64,000 nt of DNA from Metellina segmentata (lineage: Eukaryota > Arthropoda > Arachnida > Araneae > Tetragnathidae): assembly GCA_947359465.1 (NCBI GenBank), contig OX375877.1, positions 23,137,235 to 23,201,234 on the forward strand, in the 5' to 3' direction. The notes below the pieces were generated by a model that worked only from the letters and a program-made list of their open reading frames with translations, searched no databases and was not told the origin of the DNA. How positions within the stretch are numbered: the first letter of the stretch is position 1; the number at the start of each line of letters is the position of its first letter. The position numbers were made by a program, and so were the translations under genes. This document shows, in pieces, positions 45,998 to 58,141 of the stretch.

Positions 45998-46214
45998 CCT
46001 CCAAGTGGTTTTAACGCGATATCGCATCCATCAAGGTCTAACCAATTTCACTAAAGATGACAGATCGTCATCGAGATATTTCCGATGTTTTGATGTTGAC
46101 GAGATCAAGATCTGGTCAGTTTTCTTCTAATGAAGCTATGACTTGTTCATAAGATCTATTAATGGTTTTGCTAATGGCGATATACCACGTCAAAACATCC
46201 ACCAGGTGGATTAA
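45998..46214. mobile_element. GACGAGAT-type foldback MITE, copy 2
   Basis: It starts cctccaagtggttttaacgc and contains gacgagatcaagatctggtc, ending near ccaccaggtggatt. Same family as 35646-35858. Confidence 0.55.
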
Positions 46215-46292
46215 ATGAAACTGACCTTTAAAAACTGATAAATCGATGATTAATCCCTTGGGGACAGATTTATTTGAAAAAAAGTAGTTCGG

Positions 46293-46550
46293 ATTATCGT
46301 TTGCACACTAGTTAACGTTATATTTTCGTATAATCGTCTGCACACAAACTATTGTTATATTTTCGTATAATTTCGTTTGATAAGAATGGCAACATCATGA
46401 GAGATATCACACAGCTTCTGGTCTCAGCGTTCATTCCAAAATATAATGTCTGCTAACGCAGCCGTGTAAATATTTCTATGTATGGAGTCAGATTAAATAA
46501 AGTGTATTCTTGTAGAGAACGTTTGAATAATTTGATTCAAGGAAAATATC
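46293..46550. repeat. Dispersed repeat, copy 1 (matches 58818-59112)
   Basis: It shares with the 59-kb copy a doubled subunit (gttatattttcgtataat preceded by cacactagttaac or cacacaaactatt). Then come tttgataagaatggcaac, gagatatc, cacagcttctg, cgtgtaaatatttctatg and aaataaagtgtattnttgta. An AATAAA near the end suggests an LTR or another transcribed repeat. Confidence 0.7.
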
Positions 46551-46680
46551 GTAACACCAATCATTCTTGCCATGAACAAGAATGTACATGTTTTATTTTG
46601 TCCTAGTTTGAATGACGAATTAGACTCGTCATCCGTAACTTAGGCAAAACAAGTGCATGACGAGTCTCAGACGTCAAATG

Positions 46681-47192
46681 TGCCCAATGGGTTCATTGAC
46701 CGATTATAGTTTCTCAACAAAAGTTTAATATGACTTGAATGAGTTTTTGTTCACACATTTCAATAGAAACTGATCAACAGTTTAACAAGCGAAAATATAA
46801 AAGTTACAGTTGAAAAATTATTTATTTATAGAAAATCACATTTAAGGTATCGAACTGGTGGATAATTTTCCGCAGATTTCAAATCCGTTGAAATTTTTAC
46901 TCTATCTTTAACGGTTGCAAAGATACAAACTTGGCCTAGAGAATAAAATAGCACTTTTGTTTTGTTTCTCGAATAACATAAACCACGACAGATCGTTTGC
47001 GGGGAAATAACTCGAAAGCAGATGGCGGATGACCCATCACTTGAACGATAAAGTTTGAATGGGTCAAACTTTTCTTGATCCACTAAAAAGTTGATCAACT
47101 CTACTGAAACATAGGTTCTCACTATAGTTTTTACTCAACTTTTGTTGATCAACTATAATCGGTCAATTAAACTTGATTTGTGAGAATGCGCC
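46681..47192. mobile_element. MITE with inverted ends, split by Helitron-derived sequence
   Basis: ttgaccgattatagtt near 46697 and its inverse aactataatcggtcaa near 47148 mark the inverted ends, with ctcaacaaaagttt-type sequence inside each. Between them 46795-46945 carries the Helitron family A stretch (aaatccgttgaaatttt inverted), like 34205-34390. Confidence 0.55.
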
Positions 47193-49190
47193 TTAAATAG
47201 CGATAATTTAATAAATCGTTAGAATAATAAATAACTAATTCAAATCGTGCCTTGCGAAGATAATTAGAAAAAAAATGATGTAAAGGAGTTTTTTGAATTA
47301 CGAAGTTATCTCTCAATTGAAGGATACTGTCTGTTCTGAAATGTGATGTGTCTTCCTACACATCCTATTTTTTAAACATCCTATAATCACATCCTATTAT
47401 TTAAACTAAAAGAGTCTAACGCAATTATATTTCGTATTTATGTTCCAACGAAATAAATTATTTACAGACACTGTTTTCACAAAATACATGTATTTATTTT
47501 ATGTAGATGCAACACTCTGTTACACAGACTTTAAAAAAGATACATTCTCAATCCACTTTTTTATATAAAAATATTAAATTGTACAACATAGAATCACGTT
47601 ATTTTCATGAAAGCAACACTCATAAAATAAATGATAAGTTGTCACTTTTTTACTTAAATTCAAAAGGGTTTTTGATTTAAATTATATACATTTCTATAAC
47701 GTGCTTTTAAATCAAAACAAATAATTAAGTCTATGTACAACTTACAAACAAGCAGCAATTTGACCAAAGTCAGTGAAATTAGAACACCACTTGTTTAATT
47801 TACAAACAAATGTTAACCATTCAGGCATTTTTAAATTTGAAACTGTCATACACTAAATCATGCAAACGTGTTGAAAATTTAAGTTAAAGGATGGTTGTTT
47901 GTTTGATATTTTCTAGATCAACGCCCAGATGAACAAGTTATGTTAAATAATGAAGATCTAATTTCAAGATAAAACAAAATATTCTATTGCAAATCCTTAT
48001 TTGCAGTGCTTCTTAAAACATTACTGCACAATTGAACATAAAATCCTAACTTAAGCCAACACAGCTTTTATAATACGCTTGATGCAGTCATTACTGTTTT
48101 AAGAATGCCAGCAATTGCTATTTTTAGTAAACTTTTAATTGAATCGAAGTTATGTAACCCCGATTGCTTGACAGTAAAGTATAAGAAGCCCTCATTTTCA
48201 AAAAATTGACCTGCAGTTACTAAAAGGAATGTTAAAAACAAATAGCATATTCTAGTTATCTCGTATTCAATATTCTGAATGAAGGGTAATTCAGATATAA
48301 GTAAAGAAATACAGTTTTGAAATACTCTTACTCCCACAATAAATTTCAGATTCATCAATTCTTCATATTGAATCGTCTTGTGTTCTATTTAAAAAATAAA
48401 GTGTTTTGGATCAGTGGGATATTAGATACAGCTCGTAAGAACTCAAATTCGAATTTTCAAACTTAGGTCTAAAAACTTCCAAAAAAGTTTTCTAGAAGTT
48501 TCCCAAAAATATGCTAGTTTACTATCAAACACTCAAATAATAAAAGCCCAATTTCGTTTTTTTTTACACATAAAGTAAGGGAACGAAAATGTCACATTAG
48601 CCTTGTTTTTAAAAACGAACTCATCGCACGAGTTATTCACACACCCGAGGTTCTCACTAAGGTTTTCCAGTGCACAAATAACCATTCCATAATCCATCCG
48701 CACCATAAAAGTATGCGCATAAAACAAGCCTGAGTGCAGACAGAGTTTTGAAATCGAAGATGGCAACAAGTACAAGCTTCAATTAACTCAAAACAATATC
48801 TTCAATGCAAACTTTCGAATACGACGTTTCCTTACAATTAGAATTGAAATGCCTTGATATCTGCAGCTTGTATTTTTCATCGAAGCTTTTGTTTCAGAAT
48901 TTAATGAATCAGAAACCTTATTCTGCCTGTCTTCCCTTGCTTGTATAAGAAGTATTTTCTGTTAAACTAAATGTAGGTGGAGGAAATCTTTCTGTGTCGT
49001 AAGATGTTTCCTGTACATATTCCATGGCTTATTTTTCGAATACGATTTCAGCACTTGGCCAATTAAAATTAAAAAGAATGAATTCCGAATTTATATATCG
49101 TCGGCTTTGAGCACAAACTCATAAACTGGAAACAAATATCTTACTGTAAAAGTATGTTACTGTTTAAAGACCAACTATTAGTTATTAATA
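47193..49190. other. Intergenic, no gene seen
   Basis: AT-rich. About 48930-49110 (attttctgttaaactaaatg, aatgaattccgaattt) is a low-copy dispersed repeat also found at about 51285-51420 and partly at 57350-57400. Confidence 0.4.
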
Positions 49191-49191
49191 T

Positions 49192-49427
49192 TCCAAGTGG
49201 TTTTGACCGGATATCTCGTTCATTAATGCATGACCAATTTTAATAATGACCAAATATATCGTCATCAAAATATTGCCGTTTTGTTAATGGAGACGAGATC
49301 AAGATCTGGTTCGTTTTTGTCTATTGTCGAGAGAAAAAGATCTTGATAGACGATATATCTCGTCCTTAAAGGTCTGGTCAGTTTTGCTAATGACGAGATA
49401 CCTCATCGAGATGATCACAAGGAGGGT
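49192..49427. mobile_element. GACGAGAT-type foldback MITE, copy 3
   Basis: The left end ccaagtggttttgaccggat and the right end cgagatgatcacaaggaggg are imperfect inverted copies. The interior has gagacgagatcaagatctgg and ctaatgacgagatacctcat. Confidence 0.6.
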
Positions 49428-49585
49428 ATGTCAAAATATAAAAATGATAAGCATTTTGAAAGTATAAGATTTTTGTGTCTCCGAAAAAATATTTCTGCTC
49501 TAAGCCGACGATATGGTAGTGACTGGGTCAACGCTGCTTAGATTTAAAGTCAAACGTTGCCAAAACGACGATAAACTACACTTAA

Positions 49586-50479
49586 GGTATCCGAACACGT
49601 TAAAAATATCCTTTTTGACCAAAAATTCCAAAAAAAATTTTTTGATCTTATTTGATACAGTATTTATTTGACTTTATAAAATATATCTGATTTTTCTCTA
49701 AGTGAATTAGTTGCAGAGATATTAAGATTTTAATCAAGGCGGGTTAAACGGAAGTAGGTATGGAAAACACCAAAAATGGCCGTTAAAAGACCAAAATCAG
49801 TCAAAGTTTAAGTTAAAATTTACTTTTTTTTGCAAATATAATTTTATAAAGTTTTCTCAAATGTTTAAATGGTTTCTCTTTTGGAAATATTGTGAGCATT
49901 TTAAAAGAGAAGTGAAGAACAAAATTGTTGACACAAACAGTAAAAGCAAGAGAGAGCAAACGATGCATTTCAAACTATTTTTGTCTCTAAATTAATATTT
50001 ATGCATTATTTCCTCACTTCAATTAATGTTATAACACAAAGTGTTGTTCATGCATTCTCGTAAAACTTTGAGAACTTATTCTTTATAATGTTGTCTAGAG
50101 AATGAACTAGAATAATTATGCTGAGTTTAAAAGTTTTTAAATTATGGCCATTTATATTAAAAATAGGACTGTAAAACTATAAAAAATCTTCTATATATTC
50201 TTCGATTGTTTGTAAAAATTTTTTTTATTTAAATATTCTTTTGATTTGAGTTCATTTCCTAGAAAAATGCATATAGTTTATTCTGGTAACATCATTTTTC
50301 AAATGGGTTATAGATTTTCGTGTAGCACAAATAATTATCCTTTTAACAAAATTATTAATATATATTTTAAATACTTATAGGCCTAATGCTATTGTTTAAT
50401 AACACTAAACATAAAAATATCATTAAAATGTTTCTATATCACATTTAAATAAAAGGGGGCTCGAACGTGTTTGGATACT
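49586..50479. mobile_element. TTAA-flanked non-autonomous DNA transposon (894 bp)
   Basis: The left end GGTATCCGAACACGTT and the right end (inverted) AGTATCCAAACACGTT differ at two of 16 bases. TTAA flanks both sides (49582-49585 and 50480-50483). TTAA target duplication is typical of piggyBac and Kolobok superfamilies; the termini do not decide between them. No coding sequence is seen. Confidence 0.75.
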
Positions 50480-50483
50480 TTAA

Positions 50484-52470
50484 AGGTAACGAGTTGGAAC
50501 GAAAGGTAACCATAATAACTTAAACATGAATTTGAATTTTAAACAATAGTGAACTAAATCCTCCAAAAAACCTAGTGGAATCATTCAAAATGAGAGATTG
50601 TTTCCATGCATTTACTCTAGTTTTCATTCATGATCAGAGAGTAGTGCTAATATATTCCATTCTTCATATTAATAAGACACTAATTTCCGTGTTCTTCTAT
50701 GGACAGTTACACATGTGTTTTAACGAATTCATATTTTTCATCTCCTACACCCGCATATTCACTAACAATTACACGTACGAACTAATTTATTTCCTTAACA
50801 TAATTCATTTTTTACTTCTAAATACCACAAATAGTTTTAATGTAGAATAACAGAAAGAATGCCATCAACATTCAAAGAATTTCATTGATTGAAAAATCAT
50901 GTTATTGAAATCAGTTTTACCAAAGGTGTATAATTTTAAAAAGTACCAATCTTTTTAAAAGTACCAGGAAACACGTTCTCTACAGCTTTTAATAACACAA
51001 CATCTCTATTTTGCAAAGATCATGTTGGTATGTAGGTATTTAACGTCACAATGGAATTTTACACAACTAGCTATTTACAAAGATAAGATAGCTTAAAAAC
51101 CGTCAACAAAGGGAATTAGGTGTTTGTAAATGCAACATAGAAATGGTGAATGATTTGTGAGTCACTATTTTTAGATTCATTCTTTTTCAGTGAGCTATTT
51201 ACGAATGTCTGCCTTTCATATGGAATTGCATAGTCTCTTACGGAATTGCATAGCCTCTTATGGAATTGTATAGCCTCTTATGGAACTGCATGAGGCTTTT
51301 TCTGTCAAACTAAATATAGACGACTGTTGTGTCTTGGCTTGTTTTTCGGATCGGACTGCAGCACGTAGTAATAAAATTTGTAAAGAATGAATTCCGAATT
51401 GTGTGTGATAAGATAGGCAATTGTTCAAAAGTCGCCAACATGGCGATAAAATGCATTTTAAGGCTATCCCAATATGTATGATGCTAGAGCACTGCCTCCA
51501 ATAAGGAGGCAGGCTCTAGGAGGCAGTGGCTAGAGCCACTATGTGGTTACAGGAAGTGAAATCATTTACATCTAGTTTGTTAGTTTTCACTGAAAATCCT
51601 TCCTCATAGAGCAATTCTTGTTTTTTCCCCATCACATTTGTGTTCCATTGGGTATTGCTCTAGTTATTAGCTGCACACTTTATTTGATGGATAGTTATTC
51701 AAACTGTGTGAAATAAAAAGACCCTTATGAGTTGAGTGATAGTGTTTTGGTTTGTGATTTGAATGATTGTTGTATACATGGCTTGTGAATGTTTGTTTTT
51801 TGTTTACGTGGTTTGCTATGCTTAAAGAAGGTGCTTCTGTTGTTCCTCAGGAATCAATAAGGCATTTTCCCTACATGTTGTAGTACAATTATATTAGAAA
51901 GTATATAAATTTGATGTATATATTCCTTAGGTGGGAATTTAAAGAAATTTCAGGCAGTTTGATGAAAATAAGGCTTATTTATATTTCTATGACTAATAGC
52001 ATTATATAATTAACAAATGATGGCACAGCTTTGAGCTTTTTACGCTTTTGGCTTGTTTTTTATGCTGCCAAGTAAGAATTTCTTGGGAAAAAAAGTGTTT
52101 TAGGAGTTTTAGTGGAAAATAATTAAAAATTTAAATAAATAAATAAATTTCCTAATAAATAAATAATAAATAAATAAATTTCTTTTTCTGAAATATTGTT
52201 GTAAACATTTGTCCAAGTTAAATAATTTATTAGTTTTAAGTCTAACGGAATGTAAAATTGTATTCGAAAGTTTGGAAATTTTATGTCTATTCCTACTTCT
52301 TTAGTTAGAAATTTTTTTCCTTAGAAACATTTCAGACACTTTGATGAAAAGGAAGTCTTTTTTATATTTTTTATATTAATACGACTAATAACATTACATA
52401 TTTAACAAATGATTAAAAGCATATCCATCATAATATTGAATTATAATTACAATAAAAAGCATACCAATAA
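50484..52470. other. Intergenic, with a short 20-bp tandem repeat
   Basis: Units of ggaattgcatagcctcttat repeat about four times at 51219-51290. A short inverted GC-richer patch (gcactgcctccaataagg / ctaggaggcagtgg) lies at about 51488-51530. No gene is recognised. Confidence 0.45.
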
Positions 52471-52471
52471 G

Positions 52472-52477
52472 TTTATT
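52472..52477 (-). terminator. Candidate poly(A) signal of the zinc-finger gene
   Basis: AATAAA on the minus strand, about 375 bp past the stop codon at 52851. Other AATAAA/ATTAAA hexamers exist in this AT-rich DNA, so the choice is weak. Confidence 0.25.
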
Positions 52478-52850
52478 TTTCATCGTCAAACTCAAACTGT
52501 CTCTTAAAATGAATAATTCCATGTGCACGCATTCAGTTATTACAACTTTTTTGCAAAATAAATATATTTTCTGTTGATTTCAAATCTAGATTCGATAATT
52601 TGAGTGTACACTCTACTGTAAGTTCTGTTCTCTACAGTAATACAAACATTTTTACGATATGCAATAATACAAATTTTAAACATAGTGCAATATATACAAA
52701 TATATATTTATATAATATAATTTGAACGAATGAAGCTCATATACATATATTTCCCATTCGTTTCATACGATTCTTCTGAATTGCTTTCTCCTATTTATAA
52801 GTCATTCCTAGAACCGTTACTAATGAGCTTTCCGATTCTTGCTACAGGAA

Positions 52851-53104
52851 TCAAAACCATGGAATGCAATCACTCACAAAATAAGAGAGGCCCTGATAAG
52901 CTCCGATTTGCATACGGACAACGTTTGTTCTGGAATGGGTTTTTACGTGCTTTTTTAGATGATCTTTTCTTCCGAAGCTTTTGCCACAGAGTAGACAAGA
53001 ATGAGGTCTAACACCTGTGTGTATCCGCTTATGTCTTGTCAATTCCTCGTTTCTTGTGAAGTTTTTGTTGCATCCCTGATGATCGCAAGCAAATGGTCTT
53101 TCTC
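52851..53104 (-). CDS. Last exon of a C2H2 zinc-finger transcription factor
   Basis: The acceptor cttattgtag opens the exon in phase 1 inside a TGE(R)P finger linker, so at least one more finger should lie in an upstream exon. Two fingers follow: C-x4-C-x12-H-x3-H (FACDHQGCNKNF, then TRNEELTRHKRIH) and C-x2-C-x12-H-x3-H (CLLCGKSFGRKDHLKKHVKTH). The helix contact residues R-E-R and R-H-K resemble EGR finger 1 and 2 and KLF fingers, which read GC-rich sites; binding of such sites is inference. After the fingers a 22-residue tail ends ...SYFVSDCIPWF. No upstream exon of the gene was found to 64000. Confidence 0.82.
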
Positions 53105-53590
53105 CTACAATAAGAAAGAATAGAAAGTTATAACATGAGAGACTAGAAAATAATTTATGCTTAACTATCAGGAGAGGAAAGAACATTTCTCCTACGATAA
53201 GGAATTTATGTTTAATTATCAGGAGAGAATCAATATTTTTTCTACAGTAAAGAATTTGTGTTTAACTATTTGGAGAGGAAAGAATATATTTCTCCTACGA
53301 TGAAGAATTTATGTTTAACGATCAGGAAAGGAAATAATATTTCTCCTACGATAAAGAATTTGTGTTTAACTATTAGGAGAGGAAAGAATAAAATTCTCCT
53401 ACGACAAAGAATTCAGGTTTTAACTATTAGGAGAGGATAAAATGTATTTCATCTATGATAAAGAATTTATGTTTAACTATCAGGAGAGGAAATAATATTT
53501 CTCCTACTATAAAGAATTCATGTTTAACTATCAGGAAAGGAAATAATATTTCTCCTACGATAAAGAAATTTCGAAGTGTTATGAAATGAA
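53105..53590. repeat. Tandem repeats derived from the zinc-finger splice acceptor
   Basis: About eight units of 51-53 bp start near 53185, 53239, 53290, 53340, 53393, 53446, 53497 and 53548. Each begins ttctcctacgataaagaatt-like, followed by tatgtttaactatcaggaga. On the minus strand every unit reads ...ctttatcgtag|gagaaat, the same acceptor and first exon bases as the true junction at 53104-53110. Diverged remnants continue to about 53930 and at 54890-54970. Confidence 0.85.
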
Positions 53591-53859
53591 AATAGGAAAA
53601 GAATGATTCAAGTATATCACACAACAGGCATGCAATTGGTACTTCTTCCTACAATAATTGAAGTGAAGAAAATCATTATAAAGTTACTAGACAAGAATTC
53701 GTGTATAACAGTCAGGGGTAAGGGGCGTTTATCTTACAATAAGGAAGTTAAGAAATTATGATTTAAACTAAGAAAAAAAAATAATAATTCAAGTATAATA
53801 ATCACACAGCACGCGTATAAAGGGTCTTTTTACAATAACAATCATGGGATAGTAATATC

Positions 53860-53909
53860 CAACTCCTTACCTCCTTACCTTCCCCTACGGTAAGGAAGGT
53901 AAGGAGTTG
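53860..53909. repeat. Long hairpin in the zinc-finger intron
   Basis: CAACTCCTTACCT at 53860-53872 pairs with AGGTAAGGAGTTG at 53897-53909, and after a one-base bulge CCTTACC pairs with GGTAAGG. This gives a stem of about 20 bp with a short loop around tcccctac. Confidence 0.8.
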
Positions 53910-53930
53910 TAATATAAAATTAAGAAAAGA

Positions 53931-54890
53931 AAACTCGTATTTCGGTGGATTTAGAGGAGAAACTCATGAACTGACATTTTTAGGAAAGGCATTTTTCGAC
54001 ATTAAATTATTATTTTCATGACGAAGAGAGATAATTAGTCATATTGTATTTGGTTTGAAAGAAAATATAATATTATCAAAATGTTAATCATTTTTATTTC
54101 AGACCTAAAAAATAATAGTCTTCAATCGACTGTGCTGTAAATTATTTTTGTCAGTTAATAAGATTCTGGCTCTGAGTCGACGATACAACAATTAACGCGC
54201 GTTAAGTTGTAAGAAAGCACTAGAAAAATTTTGTTTTTAGATTTTGACTTTTTCATTTTTTTTTTTTTACCACAGGTAAATGGTGTATTCTTAAAATTGT
54301 TTTAGGGAGGAAAAAAAATCAGATTGTGCAATTAATAAATTATTTAATTAAGATATAATTAGCAAATTAGAATCTTTTTATAAAACGTGATATCTTAAAT
54401 TTTAATTCGTTCAGAAAGACGATTCTTGTTTTTACAAATTTTTAATCTAGGAAACGTAAAGAAATCAACATTTTATCAGGAATTTGAACATTTAAAATTA
54501 AATTAAAAATTCATTTCCTGACTAAATACTCCGATTGAGATTCACAACATCAACTGTATTATATAGATCATAATATTGCAAACTTAAATATAATAGATGA
54601 ATTCATTGTAGAGTTATCACATTTTGAACAAAGTTAACGTTTTGAACATCCTATTGCAAAAACGCAGTTCTTCAGAAATCGAGTTTAAAGTTCTGGAAAC
54701 ACGCCTCTTCATGGCGACAGTACCAAACGAAAATCCTTGTAACTAAAAACCTAATTAGAATATTTGCAAGAGCTTAGCATTGTTTGAAAGCTAAGAAATT
54801 GGGAAATATTTTGAATTAATACAAAAAATATTGATATTCTGGTCGATATTCGTGATTTCTAGTGTATACATACATCTTAAAGGATCTTTC
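53931..54890. other. Probable intron sequence, no feature seen
   Basis: AT-rich; no finger-encoding exon on the minus strand. Confidence 0.4.
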
Positions 54891-54896
54891 CCCTAC

Positions 54897-54962
54897 GATA
54901 AGGAGTTCTGTGTTTGGCACATCTTGGTCAAATCAGACCCCTGTGCTATAAAACCCAACCTG
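54897..54962 (+). mobile_element. SINE family 2 fragment
   Basis: Inverted relative to the other copies: tgtgtttggcacatcttggt, caaatcaga and cctgtgctataaaacccaac. Confidence 0.5.
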
Positions 54963-55159
54963 TCTACGATAAGGATATCTCGTGTCTGATCAATTCTAAG
55001 TGTCACCTAGTACCATAACTCACCACATGCTACTCCGCTGACAACTCATACAAATCCCTTTGCAATGTTTATGGAATGGTTTTCAATACCAATCAACCAA
55101 TCTGCGGTATGGAAGTAAAAATATGTATATAAAACTAAGAAAAATAATAATTTTTTTAA

Positions 55160-55634
55160 TGTAACTAATCACTGCAATTTCTTTCAAGATTGCCCACACA
55201 GTGTCAACATTTCGATCATTCACAACACTTTCTGGTCGTCCAGGTTTAGGAGCCAGTTTTGCAGACAAACGTCCTTTTTTGAAATCACCATGCCATCTAA
55301 AAATTATAGACTAACCAAAACATTTGTCTTTGTAAGCTTCGTTTATTAACTTAACTGTTTCTGGAGCCGTTTTTACCAAACGATAGTAAAATTTTATGGC
55401 AGAACGCATTTCGTTTTTTAATTTTTAATCACTCATCTCTATTTCTGTAGGGCAAATAAAACCAGCTCTTTAAACAAGCACGAAACTAGGTAAATAAAAT
55501 CGTCTGCTTCGTTTAGAACATTTATAATTGTACGGTTAACAGTTTGAAAAAATCGCCTGCACTTTTATTTTTTAGTTACACAGTGTTGCCACTACGTAAA
55601 AAAATCGCTCTCAGTTTTTATGGAACGCCCCTTG
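55160..55634 (-). mobile_element. Mariner 5' fragment with transposase N-terminus
   Basis: The right terminus (minus-strand 5' end) is CAAGGGGCGTTCCATAAAAA next to TA at 55635-55636. From about 55436 downward the frame reads KNEMRSAIKFYYRLVKTAPE, TVKLINEAYKDKCFG, IFRWHGDFKKGRLSAKLAPK and PGRPESVVNDRNVDTV. That is the helix-turn-helix region and linker of a mariner transposase. A stop after MSD and one after CFG break it, and everything past about residue 95, including the catalytic domain, is missing. Confidence 0.85.
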
Positions 55635-55636
55635 TA

Positions 55637-57085
55637 TCTAGTATGAATTGGAATTGTTTTCAAATTTAGCTACTGCAAGCATTGTGAATGGATAAAACTA
55701 GCGATACGAAGCATCGTTTTTATCTGGAAAATGGTGACTAATATTCTAAGGTAATAAGTGGACCAGTAGCCTTTTGTAATTGTAATGCAACCACAACCAA
55801 ACCAAATCAATCTACCTATTAGAAGGAAGTAAAGATAAGTTATAATTTCAAACAAAGATAAGAATAATTCATGTATAACTATTAATTCTCATACAGTTTT
55901 ACAAATGAATTATTCTTGTGTCTGTACTTTCTTCGTGCTACCTAGTGCGGTAACTCAAAACCATGTCCATATTCATGGACTCTTATACGAGCTGATACAG
56001 AACCCTATGTTATGTCTGTTTCATTGATGTTTTGTCACTTCCAAAGCCACACATTTTTAGTGACTGAGCAGAAGCCATGGCAGAGGTATTCTTTCGTTTC
56101 ATTTAAAATAATATTGAATTAAAAATCTAATAATTGATGTAACATCTCAAATACCAGTGAACACGATTATATAGCATGAAATGGAAAAGTTGTCAAATTT
56201 AACTACTGTGAGCAACAGTATGATTGGATGAAACTCGCTACTCCAACCTTGTTTCTATTCGAAAAAATAGATGATATAATATAGAATATATATATAAACA
56301 TAATTATTTCCCTGGTCGGAGCACGGACAATTCAGAAAGTAAATTAATACAGCTTATTAGGGGGTTTATCATGATTTACCTAGTAGGCATTGTAACTACG
56401 TTATAAACTTAAGTGAGTTCGCTAAAAATTATTTAGTGTCTACCACTAATCTGATGAATATTTTTATAAAACGTGACGCAATTTCAGATATTTTGTCGCT
56501 CCTGATCATGTCATTCAAAAAGAACTTACTGAGTATAAAATTAATAATATCCATTTATTGCTGGGCCTCTTCATTTAAAGTTGGAGGCCTTTTCACCCAC
56601 CCCTATTTTTCTGATTACGCCTAGCACACGGTAATGGAGATACCCTGAAAATATCTCGATTGAAACAGTTTTACGAAATCAAAATAACTCTTACTCCAGC
56701 TCACCACAGGATCAAGAATGTCCAGCGATTTGTCCGTTTGTGTGCCCCTCTCTTAGCTTTCACGCCTATTCAGTCACAAAGCTATTGAAAAGGGCACTCA
56801 AATACCGCAGCGTGTGGTGAAGGATGCTATTCATGAGATGGCTTTTTGCCCTCGCGGTCAATATCTATCAATGCACTATTGAGTGGACGGGCTTTTACCT
56901 ATTCTTGACGTCCACTAATCTTTGACGAAATCCCTCTTTAGTAAGAGTGCAAAGCCCTCTTACCCTATACATTGAAGGAGTTCAGGTCTATTAAGCACGG
57001 ACTGAAAGATTTCGAGATGGGAGGGTCGTGGCATTTCGGTAAACATCTTCATTGCTCGTAAAACTGCATTCGCACTTCTTTCAGA
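55637..57085. other. Intergenic, no gene seen
   Basis: AT-rich with a GC-richer patch at about 56690-56960; no recognisable coding or element ends. Confidence 0.4.
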
Positions 57086-57090
57086 TTTAA

Positions 57091-57260
57091 ACCTCCTAGT
57101 GGTTTTCTCGACGAGGAATCTGGTCATTAATAAAACTGACCAGATCTTCATGAGATATATCGTCCTCAGAAAAGTTTAACCTGATCTTTATCTCATTATC
57201 AAGAAATATCTACATCATTTGGAATTCAATCGGCATTCTTGATGGACGAGGTATCGCGAA
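57091..57260. mobile_element. GACGAGAT-type foldback MITE, copy 4 (partial)
   Basis: It starts acctcctagtggttttctcg and includes aaaactgaccagatcttcat, tgagatatatcgtcc and gatggacgaggtatcgcg. The right end is unclear. Confidence 0.5.
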
Positions 57261-57487
57261 CAAACAAATTAGAAGTTCAAGAACTTGTTTTTAAAATGGC
57301 GTAAATGTAACGTTGCCTGTAGAGTTATTTGAAATGCATGTGCTATGAGAGGCATTTTCTGTCAGGCTAAATGTACAGAGGTTGTTCGGACATTTGATGA
57401 ACTATTTTGATGAGCTGTAAAAAAAAAAAATCGTATTCTACGAAATAATTTTATTTTTGAAAAAGTTAAATATCAAAATATAACCTA

Positions 57488-58141
57488 CTAGGGGGCCTGA
57501 CCCCTGCTCGCTAACGCTCGCCAACCCCCGGAGGATTGCTTCGCAATCCTCATTGGTTCGCTGCGCGAACCTATGCTCGCTTCGCTCGCCTCAATGAAGA
57601 CATGTGTCCTAGCAGAAGGGATTGTTTGCAAAATATGTTACCAAAAAAAAAAAAAATGTTTTTCAAACCTAAATTTGCTGTATTACAGAAAAAATATATA
57701 CAGTATCTCTAAAATCAGAATTCAAATGAAAACTTTGTGCAAATTTTGACTCGAAATGTGAGCGTTGCTTTGGAAATTGAATACCCAGCATGTTGTTTGT
57801 GTGTACATTTTCCCAGCACTCAAACGACCCACACTTTTTCATTGAGTTTGTTGCCGAAAGTTGTAGTGCAAGCGTCTTGTTGAACTATAATTGTTGGCCC
57901 TGAAAAGGACCGTTTTTTAAATGGCCCTGAAAAGATCCTCCGCTTTCTTTGATTTCTAATTATAAACTGCAACAGCTCGACAAAAATTCATTTTTTTTTC
58001 AATAAAATTTCATCCGATAACGCTATAAATTCAATCGATGCGCGAGACTTCGCGATAAACAAACAATCGTACAGTGTTGCCAAAACGCGATTACAAATAA
58101 CGTCTTTTTTGCGTGCCACGTAAGAGAATTATATATATAGA
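57488..58141 (-). mobile_element. Non-autonomous Helitron (family B), copy 2
   Basis: On the minus strand the 5' end is A|TCTATATATATAATTCTC and the 3' end is GGGGTCAGGCCCCCTAG|T. It is 654 bp and nearly identical to the copy at 18355-18975 over most of its length. It retains the GGATTGCGAAGCAATCC and GGTTCGCGCAGCGAACC hairpins near the 3' end. A and T host bases flank it at 57487 and 58142. Confidence 0.9.

Noticed and set aside
53100..53600. CRISPR-like regular repeat array
   Set aside because: Units are contiguous 51-53 bp tandem repeats with no distinct spacers, in a eukaryotic intron.
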